Of a DNA stretch of 26,594 nt, positions 10,701 through 19,968 are shown one piece after another. The DNA comes from Purshia tridentata. Taxonomy: Eukaryota > Streptophyta > Magnoliopsida > Rosales > Rosaceae. The DNA lies in the NCBI GenBank assembly GCA_003254885.1, contig QANT01001663.1, positions 1-26,594 on the forward strand, in the 5' to 3' direction. Numbering within the stretch: the stretch's first letter is position 1; the number at the start of each line of letters is the position of its first letter. Both the position numbers and the translations under genes were made by a program. A model generated the notes under the pieces. It was not told where the DNA came from and did not search any database. It saw only the letters and a list, made by a program, of their open reading frames with translations.

Positions 10701-12043
10701 TGAAAGAGCTAGGCCTGTAATGAATAGCACCGTAAAATTGTAAAGTTTTATTGATCATTTTTGTGTGCTTATTCTCAGGTTTCAAAGAAATTGTTAAAGC
10801 ACTTGGCCCAGATGAAAGCTATACAAGAACAGGTATGCATATAGTTTTGCATGCTTTAAATGATCTCGTAATGTGAAATCTTTGTAGTGGTGTTCAGATT
10901 TATCCTATAATGTCCTATATTCTTAATTTTTTATTTTTTGTTACAAAGATGGGAAGAATTTTACTTTTTGATAAAGGATTTTGGCTGTTGGCATTTCTTA
11001 TTCATGCTGTGGTAGTGTTCATTGCTTGAAATATACTGGTTCATAACATTGCCACTTTTGAATTATTAGGTCAATTCTGCTAAATCTGTAGACAAAGACT
11101 TGAAGACTCTAAAAGCTAAAATAAGTGATGATGGTGTTCTAATCAAGTCTCTTCAGGCCAAACTGGTAGAACGGCAGGGAAAAGGTAGTGTATTATATTC
11201 AGTTACTTTGCTTTCTTTTGGAACCTGTAGATAGAGCTTACTTGTGCTTTGGAGTTTATAGCTCTGTTTTCTCTTTCCCCAGTGGAACACTTGAATGAAT
11301 TGAAAAAGCAGCTCGAAAAAGAAAGAGATATAAAGTTTGAGGAGGCTACTAAAGATTTTAATAATGTGAAGCTCGATGTGGAATCTAGGAGGCGTGTTCT
11401 GGAAGCAAGGCAGAAGGATGTTGAAGCTGCAGTAGCAGAGGTACTTTCTGTGTTTTAGATTATAATGAGTGAACCAGTCTCTTTCAGTCTGAAGTATAGA
11501 GTGATATTTTAGCTCTGCAATTGGTAGGTGGATTCTATAACTGCACAGACTACATCAATAAAAGAATCTGGAGCAGCTCATCAGCAAGCATTAGTTTGTA
11601 AATGTGAGGAGATCATGAAAGAGGTACTCTGCCATTGAAATGTGGTTTCCTTGCCTTGCTCAAATAGCTTTAGAATTAATGAACAATATTATCCTCCATA
11701 ACCAATTAAGAGAAAGAAAACAGTTTCAAATTTATTTTTCTATTGTTTGATTCATTGTAGAATTTTAGGATATTAAGGTCTCGGCCATTTGGTACCATCT
11801 TAACTCTTAAATATAGCTAAGTTCTGCTATTTCATTTTTCTTCTCTAAAGAAAAAAAAACCCTTAAAAATCTCCAATCTTCAGTTGTAGTTATTACATTT
11901 TATGCTTTGCGCCTTTAGCATTTGTAATAGTTGAAATGAAATTATTCAAATGTTATGCACATGAATGTTTGCAGTTCCACCACTATGAAAACTCAATTGG
12001 GGCCTTGCTTCCAATGATCAATGGAGAGTCAAAGGTTCATTGA
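4772..12043 (+). CDS. NUF2: Kinetochore protein NUF2 (NDC80 complex subunit)
   Basis: NUF2 pairs with NDC80/HEC1 in the outer-kinetochore NDC80 complex that attaches chromosomes to spindle microtubules. Eleven exons: 4772-4935, 5685-5903, 7406-7496, 7581-7760, 8713-8802, 9974-10081, 10779-10832, 11070-11184, 11283-11440, 11528-11623, 11975-12043. They total 1344 nt and encode 447 aa, close to the ~440 aa I recall for the Arabidopsis protein. All ten introns are GT-AG and all phases match. The N-terminal calponin-homology region includes MSKFEYPRLSRTDIV, NPDFVADLYTRIL, FAALEQLENPDHH and RPDTDRTEYFISAILNF (residues 1 to ~135). The rest is acidic/basic heptad-rich coiled coil with the plant-conserved NLRSKLVQSPDKLQ. 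The ATG at 4772 gives the conserved plant NUF2 N-terminus. Several exons are too short to recognise singly; the family match orders them. Confidence 0.93.
6962..7210. repeat. 125-bp tandem duplication in NUF2 intron 2
   Basis: Two adjacent copies (6962-7086 and 7087-7210) begin AGAGAGTCATAATGAATTTT and end TTGTGGTGTTGGTAGATGAT. A handful of substitutions and small length changes separate them. A short (GA)n tract (about 6955-6967) overlaps the start of the first copy. The duplication lies wholly within the intron, about 200 bp before exon 3. Confidence 0.85.
7761..8712 (+). other. NUF2 intron 4 (952 nt), no nested gene seen
   Basis: The donor is AAG|GTTAGA and the acceptor TTCTCCAG|ATTATG, phase 0. 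A 155-codon open frame at 8052-8519 has a low-complexity, hydrophobic and Cys-rich start and no recognisable family. I treat it as chance. A CT-rich stretch around 8418-8475 is the only compositional oddity. Confidence 0.6.
9276..9371. repeat. Short degenerate tandem repeat in NUF2 intron 5
   Basis: The words AAGTTCCA and AAATATGTATAGTGGCAA occur twice in the same order (first copy about 9276-9318, second about 9336-9371). Spacing is 53-60 bases. This small degenerate local duplication lies inside the intron between exons 5 and 6. Confidence 0.55.
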
Positions 12044-13699
12044 GCGTGGAACAGCTTCTTTTGGATTTTGTTGACTGGTTTGACTGCAGAAAGTATCTTG
12101 TTTCTTGCAAATCTCAAACTTGGATAGTTTCAACAAGTTGCAAATCTTGTTTCTTGCGGTGGTGCGGTGACACGGTGGTGGTCACGATATACGGTATAGG
12201 GTGGTGATCAATCAGTTTTGGGTTTTGTAACTGTATGTGTTTTAATTTTTGTTCCCAAGAAAATTAGATTTATTAATGCATGTTTAAAATTTTACTAATT
12301 TAAATAGGTGTTACATGATTTAAACTTAAATTCGTTACACGGACTTGGTATATCTATCATTATGGTAATAATTGTATAATTATAAAGGTCAAATTACAAT
12401 TTTGATCTCTAATTTCCATGATGTCTGGCTTAGTCTATTTAGTCTAATTCTGTCAACATATATTCACTAACAATTGTAATTAAGCTGTGTCAAAATTAGG
12501 TCAAAATAATGTGTTCCTGGGGTTGTATAGCGGGAAGCATAGTTAGTAATATACAGTAACAATATATATAAAATATGAACGTGTTTCACTGAAAATGTAA
12601 TGCCCTAAAACTAGATTCCGTCCCATGCCATTCCACCCCAGTCCCGTCCCGTTTGATCTTGTCCCAAATTCTTTGTTTCAAGTTCCATCTTGTCCGGCCT
12701 GGTTTGGAGAATTGAGACCATACAGGACTAAGGAATTAAAAGGGACAATACTCTATTGTTTTATGTTTGGTAGGAATTTGGATAGTCCTAAATAATTAAG
12801 GATTTATGTCCTCTCCTTAAAGATGGTCTACTTAGCCCATCTTGTCCTATTCATAGGACACAGTTCTATACCGTGCAGTCATGTCTTGCATTCCAAGCCA
12901 ATTTGACCCTTATATTTGGTATACCCAACAGCTCAAGACCCCAACATCTCCACTCATCTCTCCAACTTCTTTACACACTTCTCCTTTTTAATAAAATTCT
13001 ATACTCTATTACACTAATATTCTATATATCAAGGCAAACAAATATAATATTGATGAATGAATGCTCAAGTTGCGATTTGTGAGTTTTCAAATGAATTATT
13101 TTATCATTCGTTCAAGTTTTAATATAAGAAAATGCTTATTTTTAAAATCTGGTCACCACATGTTCGGTACACCAATGTAACCTCCAAACACTGAGCAACA
13201 TGTTCAGTGGTTAGCTACTAAATGGTTCTAGAAACTTTTTTAAAAGGACAACAAATTTTAAGTCCGAATAGTGGCACCAAAACAAATTTCATCCAGATAA
13301 GCAAAAGGCCAAAAAAAAGAAAAAAAAAAAGCTCATAGCTTACGTTTTAAGAATCGAAAAACCATGCTAATAAGCAATCATACTTCTGCAAGACTATAAC
13401 CCTAGTAAGTTGCATTGAGAATCTAAAAATGATCATGACCACACCAAAAAAGAACATTCGCATGCCACATAACATAATGGAAATCACATCAAACTAAGCA
13501 GGTTGTATGACTATTTTCGTATATTTACAATATGGCAAAGTGTTCATATCTGTGTAATTTTGGAGCAAAACCACGATTGGTATGCCCTATTGAGTCGATG
13601 TCAATGAGGTCAGTGTGCGACTTTTCCTTCTCTCTTTTTAATTTATTTATTTTTTTTGTCATATTCTGTCTAAAACTAAAATAGAAAATGTTAACCAAG
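12044..13699. other. Intergenic region between convergent NUF2 and ceramidase-like genes
   Basis: The two flanking genes converge here, so both ends are 3' UTR and flank. A GTCC-rich patch (about 12615-12860) contains many GTCC/GGAC words and resembles a decayed dispersed repeat, but I could not define ends. Nothing in the remaining AT-rich sequence looks like a gene; open frames at 12873-13082 and 13525-13716 are short and featureless. Confidence 0.55.
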
Positions 13700-14072
13700 T
13701 TATTGTGATTCCACAACTGGTACAGTCGAGTAGGTACAATTGTAACTCTCTACCGTGCCATCATTCTTTCTATATTCTATCCAGGAAATCTTCCATGTCT
13801 TGAGCAAACTTTGCCTGCATACATATGAGAGAGAGAGAGAGAGAGAGATTAGCACGGTGCAAAGGCATTAGCTTACAGCATGGTTCAAAGGAGTGTGTAA
13901 GGGTGGTGACTAGCATATTGGTTCTTAGACGATAAAAAGTTTGACTACATATATGTAACGCGAATTCGGTTCTTAGACGGAAATACTTGTCATCAAACAG
14001 AAAGCCATGCCCTTTGAATGACCATTCTACACCTTAAAGTAATAAACTGTGTCTAATCTACAATTAAAAAAA

Positions 14073-14113
<41 letters not shown>

Positions 14114-15700
14114 CAAAGGCATTAGCTTACAGCGTGGTTCAAAGGAGTGTGTAAGGGTGGTGACTAGCATATTGGTTCTTAGACGATGAAAAGTTTTTGA
14201 CTACATATATGTAAAGCGAATTTGCTTCTTAACGGAAATACTTGTCATCAAACAGAAAGCCATGCCCTTTGAATGACAATTCTACACCTTAAAGTAATAA
14301 ACTGTGTCTAATCTATAATAAAAGAAAAAACTTAAAAAAACCATGAAAGCCTTGCTTTAACGGCTAAAGATCCTGTCTGATATGTACATATACATATTAT
14401 ATGCATTCATGCTAAAAGATGTGTGAAAGTAATTTCATCATGAAGCTTATTTTTAATAAGATTCCATAAATCTATATGATATGACAAAACACTATTTATG
14501 TTATTATGTAAAAGAATATAATTGAAAAGGGTAATAACAAATACCTCTGTGTTTCAATAGTCCTCTTTGCAAGCATGAGTGTCAAGAAGACAGGTACCAT
14601 TGCAGCGCACAAGTGCTTAAGAGTGTGCCCACTAACAATATGATGAGTCCAATTGTAGATCACTTTATCACCAGCTTCTTCTACCTTGGCTAAAAGATAA
14701 AATCCTGCAATAACAGGAAAAGCTCATACCCAACGTAGGGAAAAACACTAGAAGATTTAAGGAAATATCAAAGGAACCTATGTCATTAAAAACGCAAACC
14801 TGCTGCCCAAAGCCAATATGCAGAATGCGTGTACATTGGAGGCAACAAGATAGCCATTAGAGGAATAGCAATGCAAGGAAGAAACTGGACCAGAGCATAT
14901 GGACGGAGATCATCAAAGAACCTGCAGAAGGAAATTACAGCAATCATATTTGACAGAAAAACAAAGAAACCAACTTTGTAGACTCCAGAATGTATGCTTA
15001 TGGTTAACCGTGAAAACCAAATTTAGCAAGGGGTTGAAAAGGCAATAAGAATCTACATTTGAGACTGTTTCAAATCCTACAATGGCCCCACCAACAGCCT
15101 GTTACTCCCAAAATTCTATAATGCCAATTTTACTGCATGCAAAATCCAAACTCATTTCATATAGAAAACTAGTCACACACTACAAGACATACTTCATTAG
15201 CTAAAATGGAGGAAACCCAGGTCCTCTACAATGGAAATAAAGCTTAAGCAAAACTAAACATGATCATAAAAAGAAAAAAAAAATTGTAAAGTGCTTGCCT
15301 CCAATAGAATATGCTAATTATACCCGCCATAACTAGAGGTATGATGGAAATTGTTCCCTTCCACTCATCAATCCTTTCAATGATAAAGATTGCAATGATG
15401 GATGTGAATGCAACTGTCATCTACAGTTGTCATGAAGAAAGAAAATAAATAGTCATTTAATGTAAAATTTGATATCTTAATAGTAGCTTATATTCTATCA
15501 AACAAAATGGTCTTTTAATGGAAGATCAAACTCACAGGCAAGCGATCCCATACAAGTGTAGCATCATTTGGCTTTAGATGGTAGTACGCGGATCCAAACG
15601 CAACAGCAGCCACACCAATGTAAAAACATGTCCAACCCCAAAGCTCACCTTGCAAGCTACCATTTAATATCAAATCATGATCATTAATTGTACCCAAAAN

Positions 15701-15746
<46 letters not shown>

Positions 15747-16886
15747 ATCCATTCTAGGCATTGTAATCTACTGAAAGTACGGAACCACTACCTGAACTTA
15801 AAATAATCCCCATAATAGCAAAGGACAAGACCAATGAGACCAATAACCAGGAAAGGGAAATTCGAAACCACGTTGAGGGTATTGGGAATACCTGGAAATA
15901 AAAATGACCCTGTCAGTTTTAATAAATGGATCAAGAAAAAGTAAATAAATAAAAAGCATTAAATTATGAACAAACCAAAAGCATGGAACCACAAGAAACC
16001 TAACAAACATAAAATTAAGTTAAAGAAGTATGTTTTGTCGAAACCCAAGTGAATCGCTAGCATAACCAGAGAGCTATAAACTAAACCAAGATGGATAATC
16101 AATTATACTAAAAGCTTTAATTCCCATGATATCTACTAACTTAGGATAGAACCCAACCTACTTAACAAAATTCTATTCGTAATGACTATCAAATTTAAAG
16201 TTTGAATCATGAAAGAAATCTTGGTTTGACTCTAAGCAGTTCACGAAAACCTAATTTCACAATCAACTTATAAAAACAGTCAAAATCTAAATGGGCATAA
16301 GCAAAATTACAGATGAAGCCCAATTTGCTGCCAACTCTCACAAATCTATGTTCTGTACCAAATTACTGGTCCATCTCTTTATTCACATAAGTTATAATCA
16401 ATCCTAAATGCGGTGATCCAAATGCAATGCTTTGCTTAGCCACAACCAGGCAATTTTCAGCTCTCTCTAAACACATCATCAAATCTTTAGAAAATAACTG
16501 CCATTTTCTAAACCAAGAAATAAAAAGCAATTGCTTTAACTTAATCAAATCAAATATATGTCACGAATATCACACCCAACCAGAGTTCTGACGCATTCAA
16601 AATAACCCAAGGAAACTATCTCTTTTTAAGGGAAATAAAACACATGGGTTTTTCAAATTCTGCAAGAACTAGTCTACGCAATCCCTAACGCTTATCCCAA
16701 ATACTCAATGCATCTATTTGATATACAAACACACATAGAGAGAGAGAGAGAGAGCTGACCGAAAAACTCGCGCTGGTCAGCGAAATCGTGGTAAGCTTGA
16801 GACTGAGGGATGGCAGGAGTGATGATCATCAAGACCACAAAACAGAAGATGGCTACTCCCCAAGCGTACAGTGTCCTCTTCCTCAT
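13700..16886 (-). CDS. Alkaline ceramidase-like multi-pass membrane protein (CREST superfamily)
   Basis: Predicted integral membrane hydrolase resembling alkaline (phyto)ceramidases, which release a sphingoid base from ceramide in ER/Golgi membranes. Seven exons (minus): 16886-16760, 15891-15792, 15656-15536, 15420-15299, 14921-14800, 14704-14545, 13814-13700. They total 867 nt and encode 288 aa, with all phases consistent. Seven to eight hydrophobic segments are visible, for example residues 8-28, 50-69, 85-101, 117-131, 138-156, 167-187 and 229-244. The metal-site pattern is present: Ser98-x3-His102-x10-Asp113 in GSAYYHLKPNDATLVWDRLP, then His224-x3-His228 in SGHTLKHL. This matches the residue spacing known for human ACER3. 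I chose the ATG giving MRKRTLYAWG; an in-frame ATG at 16956-16958 would add 24 residues. Intron 4 uses a GC donor. Substrate and enzymatic activity are inferred. Confidence 0.75.
13827..14333. repeat. 254-bp tandem duplication with (GA)n tracts in intron 6 of the ceramidase-like gene
   Basis: Two copies start GCAAAGGCATTAGCTTACAG at 13859 and 14113 (period 254) and run to about 14071 and 14325. They differ by scattered substitutions and small indels. Each copy is preceded by a GA tract (13827-13848, 11 units; 14081-14112, 16 units) and ends in an A-rich run (14066-14081 after copy 1). On the coding strand the first GA tract is a CT tract ending ~12 bases before the exon 7 acceptor, so it probably serves as the polypyrimidine tract. 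Confidence 0.9.
15298..15300 (-). other. GC splice donor of intron 4, ceramidase-like gene
   Basis: On the minus strand exon 4 ends TATTGGAG and the intron starts GCAAGC (GC at 15298-15297), running to the acceptor CTGCAG at 14927-14922. No GT lies at a position that keeps the frame. Joining at this point gives Trp156-Arg157-Phe158 (ISIFYW then RFFDDLRP), the expected family sequence. AG|GCAAG is the consensus for the minor GC-AG class of U2 introns. Confidence 0.7.
15696..15736. repeat. Poly(A) run with one ambiguous base (N at 15700)
   Basis: A homopolymer of about 36 A follows the single N at position 15700, inside intron 2 of the ceramidase-like gene. The N and the run length suggest unresolved sequence. 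On the coding strand this is a poly(T) tract upstream of the exon 3 acceptor. Confidence 0.9.
16737..16754. repeat. (AG)9 microsatellite next to the exon 1 donor
   Basis: Nine AG units lie immediately inside intron 1 of the ceramidase-like gene. On the coding strand the donor reads TTCG|GTCAGCTCTCTC, so the CT run begins within a few bases of the splice site. Confidence 0.9.
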
Positions 16887-16974
16887 CTCCCTTTTCTGAT
16901 TCTCCAATTCTTTAACCAGTTTCCGAAAACAAGAAAAGTATAGTTCGTATATGCCCATTAGAAAAGGAAAAAAA

Positions 16975-17105
16975 ACAAATGATCCCTAAACTTTGATAAA
17001 AGTTTCATTTTGACCCTCAAACTCTCATAGCACTCATTTTGGTCCCCTAATTTTTATAAAACTCATTTTGTTTCTCATATTTTGCGATGTGTTTAGTACA
17101 CATTA
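16975..17105. repeat. Dispersed-repeat fragment with CTCATTTTG motifs
   Basis: The run AAATGATCCCTAAACTTTGA is followed by three related phrases (TTTCATTTTGACCC, CTCATTTTGGTCCC, CTCATTTTGTTTCTC) spaced ~40-45 bases apart. I recall this phrase from many plant intergenic repeats. Only one end is visible here and I could not define boundaries or class. It lies directly upstream of the ceramidase-like gene. Confidence 0.4.
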
Positions 17106-17294
17106 ATAGAGACATAGTCTAACTACCTAATGCACGTGACCACTAAGTAAAGCACATTTGGGTCACCCTAAAAAGGAATAAGTGCCGTCATTCGTATGAA
17201 TTTTATCAGTAGTCCCAACCAAAGAGTGTAATTTTGGTAATTTTGCTGAAATTTTGCTGAAATTATCGTTTTTGGAGGGTTCCAATACAAAATC

Positions 17295-17510
17295 ATCATT
17301 TTAGCCATTTTTCGGTAAAATTTCAGAAATTTCTATGAAATTTCGAGGAAATTTTCGGAAAATTTTAAGAGAGAATTTGTAGTGATATGGTAAAATTTCG
17401 GGATAGACTGCTGAAATTTCGGTAAATTTCGGTGAAATTTCAGAAAATTTTGGTGAAATTTCAGAAAATTTCGATAAAATTTCGAACCAAACTCTTTGCC
17501 CAGATGAAAT
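17295..17510. repeat. Left subterminal GAAATTTC array of the hAT element
   Basis: Degenerate units of about 11-17 bases centre on GAAATTTC or AAATTTCGG. There are five exact copies of the self-complementary octamer plus many one-off variants (AAATTTCGG, AAAATTTCG, GAAATTTTCG). Open translation through the array gives an ISPKFSEIS-like repeat peptide; I regard it as a by-product, not a protein. Confidence 0.75.
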
Positions 17511-17826
17511 TTCTAGGTTTGGGGTTGGAATTTTTGGGTTTTGTTTAGCTTTTTTGGAGATCAAGGGAGAAACAGAGGAGATTGGGGTTTGGGAAGAGCT
17601 GAGACCAGAGAAGGAGGAAGAGAAGAGGCCGAGCTGGGTTTTTGGTGGGTTTCGGCGGCAAAGAGCGAGGGTAGGCTGAACTGCGTTTGGAGGTGGAAGA
17701 TCAAGAGAGATGAGATGAGGATGAAGAGAAAGGTGTTTGGGGAGGGCGGAGAAAGAAGAGAAAGGTGGCTTTAGATAGGGAAGAGAAGGTCTGCAACTAT
17801 AGTACTGTAGAGTGAAAAAGAAATGT

Positions 17827-18088
17827 GAGAAAGTAGGAGAATGGGGAAGAGAGAGGCACGGTTACTAACAACCAAAAAGGAAAGAAAGTCAAAGTGGAAA
17901 AGAAAGGAGAAAAAAGAGAAAGGCTTGAAGGAAAAATGAAGGAAAAAAATAATAAAAGAGAAAGTAGGAGAATGGGGAAGAGAGAGGCACGGTTACTAAC
18001 AACCAAAAAGGAAAGAAAGTCAAAGTGGAAAAGAAAGGAGAAAAAAGAGAAAGGCTTGAAGGAAAAATGAAGGAAAAAAATAATAAAA
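17827..18088. repeat. 131-bp perfect tandem duplication inside the hAT element
   Basis: Copy 1 (17827-17957) and copy 2 (17958-18088) both start GAGAAAGTAGGAGAATGGGG and end GGAAAAAAATAATAAAA. I see no difference between them. The identity implies a recent duplication, or an assembly duplicate. Confidence 0.9.
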
Positions 18089-18644
18089 AAAGGGTTTAGC
18101 CTTTTTAAGGTTGATTGAGGTTAAGCCTTTGGGCAATTGGAAATATTAAAAAAAAAAAAGATTTGGGATTTGGTTTGGAGTTTGAGGTTTGGTTTAGCGA
18201 GTTTTATGTAGTATTATTTTTAAATCCTAAATTCTAATACATTTTTATATATAAAAAAAAAAATATATCCAAAAGGACTCAAACCTTAATATCTTATAAG
18301 TTATATTATATTATATCTCAAAAAATATAGAATATAGATTATATAGTATATAAGGACCATAGAATTGAGTGTACAGATTATATAATTTATGATTTATTAT
18401 TGAAGTATAATTTGTAAAGGTGTTATAATTATAATTTATTAATTAGGGTAGTATTTTATTAATAGAATTTACCTCTAGCACGCATTATATGCACTTAATA
18501 TCACATGAAACCTACAATATAGTTGAGTTCCTTCAATGTTTTTTTTATAAATGTAGTAGATAATATGTTAAATAAGTATATTGTAAAGTTTCATTTAAAA
18601 TTTTCATCGTTTGATAGCAATTTTCGTTGTTTTTGTTTAAACTC

Positions 18645-18725
18645 TAGCGAAATCGAAATTTGATCGAAATTTCTGTTGAAATTTCCGTCGAAATTTCCAT
18701 CGAAATTTCTAGCGAAATCGAAATT
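18645..18725. repeat. Right subterminal GAAATTTC array of the hAT element
   Basis: Four exact GAAATTTC octamers occur at ~16-base spacing (TCGAAATTTCTGT, TTGAAATTTCCGT, TCGAAATTTCCAT, TCGAAATTTCTAG). Additional GCGAAATCGAAATT copies flank them. The array mirrors the left one and lies just inside the right terminal repeat. Confidence 0.75.
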
Positions 18726-19128
18726 ACATTCATTGGTCCCAACATATTCTTTAATCCCACTTTATTTTAAAAAATCTTCAAATTTATTAGTACATCTAAA
18801 AATCTTTTTCTAAACTTTCCTTACTAAAATCCAACAAATAACACAACATCAAGAATATTACTTACCACACCCAAACCCAAACCCAACACCATCACCACCA
18901 CACGCAGAAAGTGTAGCCAAGTCAATCCACGCGGTTATCAGTGGTCCTTGCTACTGCCGCCTTGATGTTGTCGCCCCTACAGCTGCTGCCCCTCATCACC
19001 ACTGGCCACCACTACCACCTAATTAAGGTAACTTTGATTTATAGGTTTTTTAATTTTTTTTTTTTTTCAAATCTTAGATTTAGGGATTTGTTATAAGTTA
19101 TTTGGTAGGTTTCTATGTGTGATTCTAA

Positions 19129-19968
19129 GGGGAGTGCAGTCAATATGGATTTTAATAGATTTCAAAAGAATTATAAATTCCTGCAGATTTCATGGATTCT
19201 ACGGAGTTTTATGAAATTCCATAAAATCCATCAAAATCCAAGGGGAATAGGTTGGAATTCCTGTTGCCTTTGTTTTATGTTTAAAATCCATCAAAATCTA
19301 TCAATTAAATGAAATCTTTTAAAATCTATGAGAAATTGAATACACTTAAGGCCCGTTTGGATAGGGGTGATTTGGATTTGGATTTGGAATAATTTAAAGG
19401 AGTGTGTTTGGATTTGGCCCAAATCGAAGATGGATTTGAGAGGGCAAAACTCATGAATTTCAAATACCTTCCCCAACTAGGTATTTGAAATCTCACCATC
19501 CTATCTTCTCTCTCTCTCCCTCATCTCCGACCACAATTGCTGGCGACCACCACCGGCCACCCTCCGGTGACTTTCCGACGATTTTTCTGGCCATCACCTG
19601 TGACTTTCCGGTGACTTCCGGCAACTTTCCGGCCACTCTCCGGCAAATTTTCTGACCACCCTTCAACAACTTTTTTTATTTTTAATCATATATTTCAATT
19701 ATTAAATTGTCAAAAATTAAAAATTAAAAATTAAAATACTTTGTGAAATCCTTATCTTTAAATTTTGTATCCAAACAATAGAATTTCAAATCTAGGGATT
19801 TCAATTACATAGATTTCAAATGCATAAATTTGAAATCCAAATTCAAGAATCCAAACAGGTCTTTAGATTTTAGTAGAATTCTTAAAATTTTGAATTAAAT
19901 ACACCTAGATTTATATGAATTTTTAAATTACTTTAAAATCTATTAGAATCTTAATTGAGTACACCCCC
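19129..19968. mobile_element. Harbinger/Tourist-like MITE (outer element, 840 bp with insertion)
   Basis: TAA target duplications flank the element (19126-19128 and 19969-19971). The left terminus GGGGAGTGCAGTCAATATGG and the complement of the right end, GGGGGTGTACTCAATTAAGA, form imperfect inverted repeats. The similarity continues into TTTTAATAGATTT against TCTAATAGATTTT. A 3-bp TAA duplication is typical of PIF/Harbinger (Tourist) elements. Interior ATCCATCAAAATCC-type repeats are AT-rich and non-coding. Without the nested insertion (514 bp plus 3-bp duplication) the element would be about 323 bp. Confidence 0.75.
19349..19862. mobile_element. Second Tourist-like MITE nested inside the first (514 bp)
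   Basis: TTA target duplications occur at 19346-19348 and 19863-19865. Inverted termini are AGGCCCGTTTGGAT on the left and, read inward from the right end, AGACCTGTTTGGAT. Subterminal copies of GATTTGGATTTGG on the left face GAAATCCAAATTC on the right. The core (about 19500-19665) is unexpectedly GC-rich, with CCGGYGACTTTCCGG-like short repeats and a CT-rich lead-in. No coding capacity was seen. Its position inside the outer MITE makes it the younger insertion. Confidence 0.75.

Larger units (their letters stand above)
17220..18735. mobile_element. Non-autonomous hAT-type DNA transposon (1516 bp)
   Basis: A perfect 8-bp target duplication GTCCCAAC flanks the element (17212-17219 and 18736-18743). 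Terminal inverted repeats are CAAAGAGTGTAATTTTG on the left and, read inward from the right end, CAATGAATGTAATTTCG (14 of 17 match). An 8-bp duplication and CA-starting short TIRs are hAT hallmarks. Both subterminal zones carry arrays of GAAATTTC words. The interior has a purine-rich segment (~17560-17790) and a 131-bp tandem duplication, but no transposase (no BED finger, no hAT dimerisation motif). It is therefore non-autonomous. It begins about 330 bp upstream of the ceramidase-like start codon. Confidence 0.85.

Noticed and set aside
12615-12860. GTCC/GGAC-rich patch that might be a MITE
   Set aside because: Many short words recur, but I could not find paired termini or a target duplication.
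13859-14325. Could the two 254-bp units be the start of a CRISPR-like or satellite array?
   Set aside because: There are only two long, diverged copies in a plant intron; this is a simple tandem duplication.
17301-17564. Repetitive ISPKFSEIS-like open frame on the minus strand
   Set aside because: It is a by-product of the GAAATTTC array in the hAT element, not a conserved protein.
17541-17774. Arg/Glu/Gly-rich 77-codon frame inside the hAT element
   Set aside because: The composition reflects a purine-rich tract. I saw no domain, and the element shows no sign of encoding a transposase.
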